From Erwinia rhapontici (GTDB taxonomy: Bacteria > Pseudomonadota > Gammaproteobacteria > Enterobacterales > Enterobacteriaceae), in assembly GCF_012271765.1 (NCBI RefSeq), contig NZ_VRKO01000010.1, positions 752,884 through 816,883 of the forward strand: a DNA stretch of 64,000 nt, in the 5' to 3' direction. Below the pieces are notes generated by a model that worked only from the letters and a program-made list of their open reading frames with translations, ran no database searches and was not told the origin of the DNA. The translations under genes and the position numbers were made by a program. This document shows, one piece after another, positions 60,639-64,000 of this stretch (positions are counted from its first letter, which is position 1; each line of letters opens with the position of its first letter).

Positions 60639-60661
60639 CCGGCGGTTCACCGAACCGCCGG
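60639..60661. repeat. hairpin between convergent yciY and yciI
   Basis: CCGGCGGTTC and GAACCGCCGG form a perfect 10-bp stem with an ACC loop. No T-run follows directly. It probably protects or ends both transcripts. Confidence 0.65.
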
Positions 60662-60667
60662 CCGAGA

Positions 60668-60964
60668 TTAAAACGCGCGTTTGAAAGGCTTAACATCCAC
60701 CTTTTTGTACACGCCAGCAGCGATATAAGGGTCATCCTGAGCCCAGGATTGTGCTGCTTCCAGTGAAGGAAACTCGGCGATAATCGTCGACCCGGTAAAA
60801 CCCGCCACGCCAGGTTCATTACTGTCCACCGCAGGCATTGGGCCAGCAATAATCAGACGACCTTCATCACGCAGTAACTGCAGGCGTGCAAGGTGAGCAG
60901 GGCGCACAGCGGTGCGTTTATCCAGTGAGTCAGCATTATCTTTAGCGTAAATTACGTAGAGCAC
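60668..60964 (-). CDS. yciI: YciI family protein
   Basis: The 98-residue product (E. coli length) has the dimeric alpha+beta-barrel fold of YciI-like proteins, with the conserved His-Asp pair region ([17 protein letters not shown]) and [10 protein letters not shown]. Enzyme activity is not established. The ATG lies at 60964. In E. coli kch lies between yciY and yciI; here it is missing. Confidence 0.95.
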   Translation of the reverse strand: MLYVIYAKDNADSLDKRTAVRPAHLARLQLLRDEGRLIIAGPMPAVDSNEPGVAGFTGSTIIAEFPSLEAAQSWAQDDPYIAAGVYKKVDVKPFKRAF

Positions 60965-61113
60965 CTTCAGAACTCCTGTCGGGGATGAGATTCGGCATCA
61001 CGTTAAGTGATCGTTAACATTTGTGCAAATGAAAGATAATTTGCCCTTGATAAAGGTCAGGTTGTTGCCCTTAAAAGCGTAAATCCGCGATTGATCGTGA
61101 GCGGTTATTGAAA

Positions 61114-61132
61114 TTGATTGCTATTTGCATTT
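61114..61132. promoter_or_regulatory. possible Fur-controlled promoter region of tonB
   Basis: TTGATTGCTATTTGCATTT is AT-rich, partly palindromic (ATTGC/GCAT) and matches the sequence at the same place before E. coli tonB, which Fur represses. As a Fur box it is poor by count (about 9 of 19), so the call rests on position. Confidence 0.35.
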
Positions 61133-61166
61133 AAAATCACCCCTTCACATTTTGACCAGAAAGATT

Positions 61167-61892
61167 ATGACGACGCTAACAACTGATCTACCTCGCCGCT
61201 CACCTTTGCCATTGCTGATCTCGATCGTACTGCATGGTTCGGTGATCGGGGCACTGCTGTACGCCTCATTTCATCAGGTGGTCGAAATGCCCAAAGCGTC
61301 TCAGCCGATTAGCGTGTCGATGGTGGCACCTGAGGTGCAGCCGGAACCGCAACCCGCCCCCCCTGTTGTTGAACCTGAACCAGAGCCGGTAGTGGAACCT
61401 GAACCTGCCCCGGAGCCACCCAAGCCTGAACCCGTGCCGATCCCGAAACCGGAACCGAAACCGAAACCGAAACCTAAACCGAAGCCGGTGAAGAAAGAAG
61501 TGGTGAAGCCGAAGCAGGAAGTGAAACCGCGTCCTGCTGCTCCGGTGGAAACCCGGCCGACCGAGCAGACAAAGCCATCCACGGCACCGAAGACCTCTCA
61601 GGCGCCGTCTACGGCCGTTTCAACAGGCCCACGGGCGCTGACCGTCGGTAAGCCGTCCTATCCGTCACGCGCCTTTGCGCTGCGTGTGGAAGGGCGTGTA
61701 CGCGTGCAGTTTGACGTCGATAGCTCAGGACAGGTCGATAACATTCGTATCCTGTCTGCCGAACCTCGTAACATGTTTGAGCGGGAGGTGAAGCTGGCGA
61801 TGCGCAAATGGCGCTATGAAGCAGGCAAGCCCGGCAAGGACATTACGATGAATATTGTCTTCAAGATTAACGGCGGCACCAGCATCGAATAA
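61167..61892 (+). CDS. tonB: TonB energy transducer
   Basis: TonB couples the proton motive force (through ExbB/ExbD) to outer membrane receptors for siderophores and vitamin B12. The 241-residue product has an N-terminal membrane anchor with the conserved Ser and His ([13 protein letters not shown]). A long periplasm-spanning region of Glu-Pro and Lys-Pro repeats follows (about residues 58-115), then the C-terminal receptor-binding domain ([19 protein letters not shown] to the end). ATG 61167 starts [11 protein letters not shown]; the frame is open 14 codons further up. Confidence 0.97.
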   Translation: MTTLTTDLPRRSPLPLLISIVLHGSVIGALLYASFHQVVEMPKASQPISVSMVAPEVQPEPQPAPPVVEPEPEPVVEPEPAPEPPKPEPVPIPKPEPKPKPKPKPKPVKKEVVKPKQEVKPRPAAPVETRPTEQTKPSTAPKTSQAPSTAVSTGPRALTVGKPSYPSRAFALRVEGRVRVQFDVDSSGQVDNIRILSAEPRNMFEREVKLAMRKWRYEAGKPGKDITMNIVFKINGGTSIE

Positions 61893-61918
61893 AATTAGCC
61901 AGCATCTTTTGTACCATA

Positions 61919-61990
61919 GCGGCGTTGGCTGCTCTCGCTAACCCCGGTCACTTACTGATGTAAGCTCCCGGGGATTAGCTCAATTGCCGC
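61919..61990. repeat. extended inverted repeat between tonB and yciA
   Basis: Nested complementary arms: GCGGC (61919-61923)/GCCGC (61986-61990), GCTAA/TTAGC (61937-61941/61975-61979), CCCCGG/CCGGGG (61942-61947/61968-61973) and CTTAC/GTAAG around a TGAT loop. It makes a long imperfect hairpin of about 72 bases. Similar GTCACTTACTTATGTAAGC-containing elements occur between genes in other enterobacteria, so it may be a dispersed repeat; it lies between convergent genes. Confidence 0.6.
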
Positions 61991-62056
61991 CTTGCTTTAA
62001 TGCAAAATCTACTCGCTAATTAAAGTGTTCTGCCAAAAATCAATTTTTAAAGTGAG

Positions 62057-62485
62057 TTACTGCTGGATATCTAGCGTGAAATTGATTTTATCATCCGGCA
62101 GGGAGCGCGGTTTTCCGTCCGGGTCGACGGCGACGTAAATAAACACGGCTTCGGTGGTGCAGTAGCGTTGCCCGATGGGTTCTGACGACACTTTCTTTAT
62201 CCACACTTCAATATTAATGGTGATGGAGCTGGTGCCGGTGCGAATGCAGCGTGCATGGCAGGTGACGACATCACCCACCGCGACCGGCTTCAGAAAGGTC
62301 ATCCCGTCAGCGCGCACGGTGACCACACGTCCCCCGGCAATCTCTTTGGCCAGAATAGCGCCGCCCATATCCATCTGCGACATCAGCCAGCCACCGAATA
62401 TATCACCGTTGGCATTGGTGTCTGCTGGCATGGCGAGGGTGCGCAGCACCATCTCACCCTGCGGTGTTCTTAGTTCTTCGCTCAT
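62057..62485 (-). CDS. yciA: acyl-CoA thioesterase YciA
   Basis: The 142-residue hotdog-fold thioesterase has the conserved LAMPADTNANGDIFGGWLMSQMD with catalytic Asn/Asp, and GRVVTVRADGMTF. It hydrolyses a broad range of acyl-CoAs. E. coli YciA is 132 residues; this one has a longer C terminus (DDKINFTLDIQQ). ATG 62485 is chosen since MSEELRTPQGEMV aligns with the family start. Confidence 0.95.
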   Translation of the reverse strand: MSEELRTPQGEMVLRTLAMPADTNANGDIFGGWLMSQMDMGGAILAKEIAGGRVVTVRADGMTFLKPVAVGDVVTCHARCIRTGTSSITINIEVWIKKVSSEPIGQRYCTTEAVFIYVAVDPDGKPRSLPDDKINFTLDIQQ

Positions 62486-62558
62486 TGTTATGTTCCTGAC
62501 ATTGCTGATTTCAAATAACCCACTTGCCCGATCGGGGGTTCCGTCGGGCATTTAACGC

Positions 62559-63098
62559 TTATTTTTCTTCTTGTTGTGGCATCAGACGGTAAATATAGAC
62601 ACCGCTTAATAATGTGAACAGCAGCGTTAACGCACTCAGACCGAAGACTTTAAAGTTCATCCAGATGTCCTGGGAAAGCCAGAACGCCACGTAGATATTG
62701 GCCAGTCCGCAGGCAAGGAAAAAGAGCGCCCAGGCGATATTCAGACGTCGCCAGGCAAATTCTGGCAGTTGAATCTCCTTGCCCAGCATTTTCTGGATAA
62801 GAGGTTGTTTCATAAACCACTGGCTGAACAGCAGTGCGACAGCAAACAGACCGTAAATAATGGTGACTTTCCATTTGATAAAGTCCGGGTTATGCAACGC
62901 AATCGTCAGGGTGCCAAAAATAGCCACCAGTGCGAAGGTGATCAGCGACATTTTTTCCAGCTTGCGATACAGCAGCCAGCTGGCGACCAGCGCCAGACCT
63001 GAGGCAACGATCAGTGCACCAGAGGCAACAAAAATGTCGTACAACTTGTAGAAAACAAAAAACACTACAAGCGGAAGAAAGTCGAGTAACTGCTTCAT
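62559..63098 (-). CDS. yciB: inner membrane septation protein YciB (IspZ)
   Basis: The 179-residue product (E. coli length) has five membrane helices and matches the intracellular septation protein A family ([34 protein letters not shown]). YciB affects envelope integrity and interacts with elongation and division proteins in E. coli. ATG 63098 is chosen over 63110. It lies between yciC and yciA on the same strand. Confidence 0.96.
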   Translation of the reverse strand: MKQLLDFLPLVVFFVFYKLYDIFVASGALIVASGLALVASWLLYRKLEKMSLITFALVAIFGTLTIALHNPDFIKWKVTIIYGLFAVALLFSQWFMKQPLIQKMLGKEIQLPEFAWRRLNIAWALFFLACGLANIYVAFWLSQDIWMNFKVFGLSALTLLFTLLSGVYIYRLMPQQEEK

Positions 63099-63172
63099 AG
63101 CGGCTTCCAAATAACAGACTAAACCGGAATATTATGAATCGGGAATGACTCTGTCGAGGCATTCCCGATGAA

Positions 63173-63910
63173 TTAACGTAACAGCATATACAGGCGTGAC
63201 AAATAGATAATCAGTATGGCTGAAATCAGATTGCTAATGGCGTTCAACAGGACGGAGGCGACGTCAGGTGGCAACCACAGCAATGAAGATGCCAGCAGCA
63301 GCACAACCAGTTTCGCCACAATCCACAGAACAACAGCCGGTGCCACCAGTTTCATCTGGCTCCATCCGAGGCGAACGCTGGTGCGCATGGCCGCAAAAAC
63401 GCCGATTTTCTCTGTGTTCATGATGATTGGTGACAACGCCAGCGTCACGGCCAGCAATACACCCGGCACCACCAGCACCATAAAGCCAAGCTGGATCACT
63501 AACGTCATCAGGAACGTCAGCAGCAGCAGGCGCGGTAATAGCGGAGCTGAAGCACCAATGGCCCGCAGTGCACTGACACGCTGACCGGATGATACCATCG
63601 GGATCAGGCACAGCATGCCGCCCAGCAGCAGCACATTCCCTACCAGTGAAGCAAAAGTCCCCGCAGCGGAGGCTTTTAGCAGCACCTTTTGTTGTTCCGG
63701 CGACATGTTTTGAATCATTTCCATCAGGCTGCCGGCCGAACCTGCAGCACCGTCACCCAGGATCTGCATTTGATCGGCATCAGGCGTAAAAGCCTTGCCG
63801 AGCATCATGGTGATAAATGAGGTCAGTAGCGCCATCAGTGTAATGGTAACCAACTGATGACGGAAAAAATTCCCCGTGTCACGGTATAGCGAACCCGCCG
63901 TGATAGACAT
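63173..63910 (-). CDS. yciC: inner membrane protein YciC (UPF0259)
   Basis: The 245-residue product (247 in E. coli) has about six membrane helices and the family start [19 protein letters not shown]. Function is not known in detail; in E. coli, yciB yciC double mutants have envelope defects. ATG 63910 has AAGGAG upstream. Its promoter lies within 63911-64000, where I see no further gene. Confidence 0.95.
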   Translation of the reverse strand: MSITAGSLYRDTGNFFRHQLVTITLMALLTSFITMMLGKAFTPDADQMQILGDGAAGSAGSLMEMIQNMSPEQQKVLLKASAAGTFASLVGNVLLLGGMLCLIPMVSSGQRVSALRAIGASAPLLPRLLLLTFLMTLVIQLGFMVLVVPGVLLAVTLALSPIIMNTEKIGVFAAMRTSVRLGWSQMKLVAPAVVLWIVAKLVVLLLASSLLWLPPDVASVLLNAISNLISAILIIYLSRLYMLLR

Positions 63911-64000
63911 GTACTCTCCTTGAAAGGCCGGTGTTATAGACCCGGCGATTGTACATGCTCTCATGGGGTGCTGGCACTCAGATTGACATAACTTTCGATT

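Noticed and set aside
61320..61520. Simple-sequence repeat in tonB that might indicate slippage or phase variation.
   Set aside because: Glu-Pro and Lys-Pro repeats are normal for the TonB spacer; the frame is intact and ends with a complete receptor-binding domain.

Overview
The window is chromosomal DNA of an enterobacterium (order Enterobacterales). Nearly every protein is recognisable as an Escherichia/Salmonella core gene: MinCDE, FadD, FadR, GapA, H-NS, AdhE, OppABCDF and TonB. The E. coli start sites can be placed, including non-ATG ones. Several differences from E. coli K-12 rule out that species: nhaB and kch are absent, a Kv-type channel sits after oppF, a ugd-uge pair sits between galU and hns, and an orphan wbaP sits beside cvrA. 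The genus cannot be fixed from this sequence alone; Enterobacteriaceae or Erwiniaceae relatives both fit.

Layout. (1) 1-4.8 kb: end of yoaA, tsaB, yeaY, fadD, rnd. (2) 4.8-20.6 kb: minEDC, ycgL, a MltB-like lytic transglycosylase, ycgM, ycgN, dsbB, fadR, ycgB, dadAX, an MFS efflux gene, wbaP, cvrA. (3) 20.8-38 kb: yeaH-yeaG, mipA, yeaE, yeaD, gapA, msrB, yeaC, pncA, ansA, sppA, ydjA, selD, topB, a ynjH-like gene, xthA. (4) 38-64 kb: a tandem tRNA-Tyr operon with a distal tRNA-derived repeat, purU, ychJ, rssA, rssB, galU, ugd, uge, hns, tdk, adhE, ychE, oppABCDF, a voltage-gated-type cation channel, yciU, clsA, yciY, yciI, tonB, yciA, yciB, yciC.

Functional themes. FadD activates long-chain fatty acids and FadR senses the acyl-CoA; FadR-like operators are visible before both genes. 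Division-site selection (MinCDE), periplasmic disulfide chemistry (DsbB), D-alanine metabolism (DadA/DadX, with a good CRP dyad) and peptide import (Opp) are complete. GalU, Ugd and Uge would make UDP-glucose, UDP-glucuronate and UDP-galacturonate, and the orphan WbaP could start a polysaccharide repeat unit. Nitrogen control is suggested by sigma54-type -24/-12 elements before yeaGH and oppA, the latter with an NtrC-like dyad further upstream.

No wholly new system, prophage, insertion sequence or CRISPR array was seen. The most interesting points are regulatory or comparative: the tyrT-type repeat with a small basic ORF, the sigma54/NtrC-like oppA control region, the RcsB-like box before wbaP, the potassium-channel replacement, the nhaB gap, mutually exclusive pairing in the adhE leader, and several long perfect inverted repeats. 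All regulatory sites are pattern matches made by eye.
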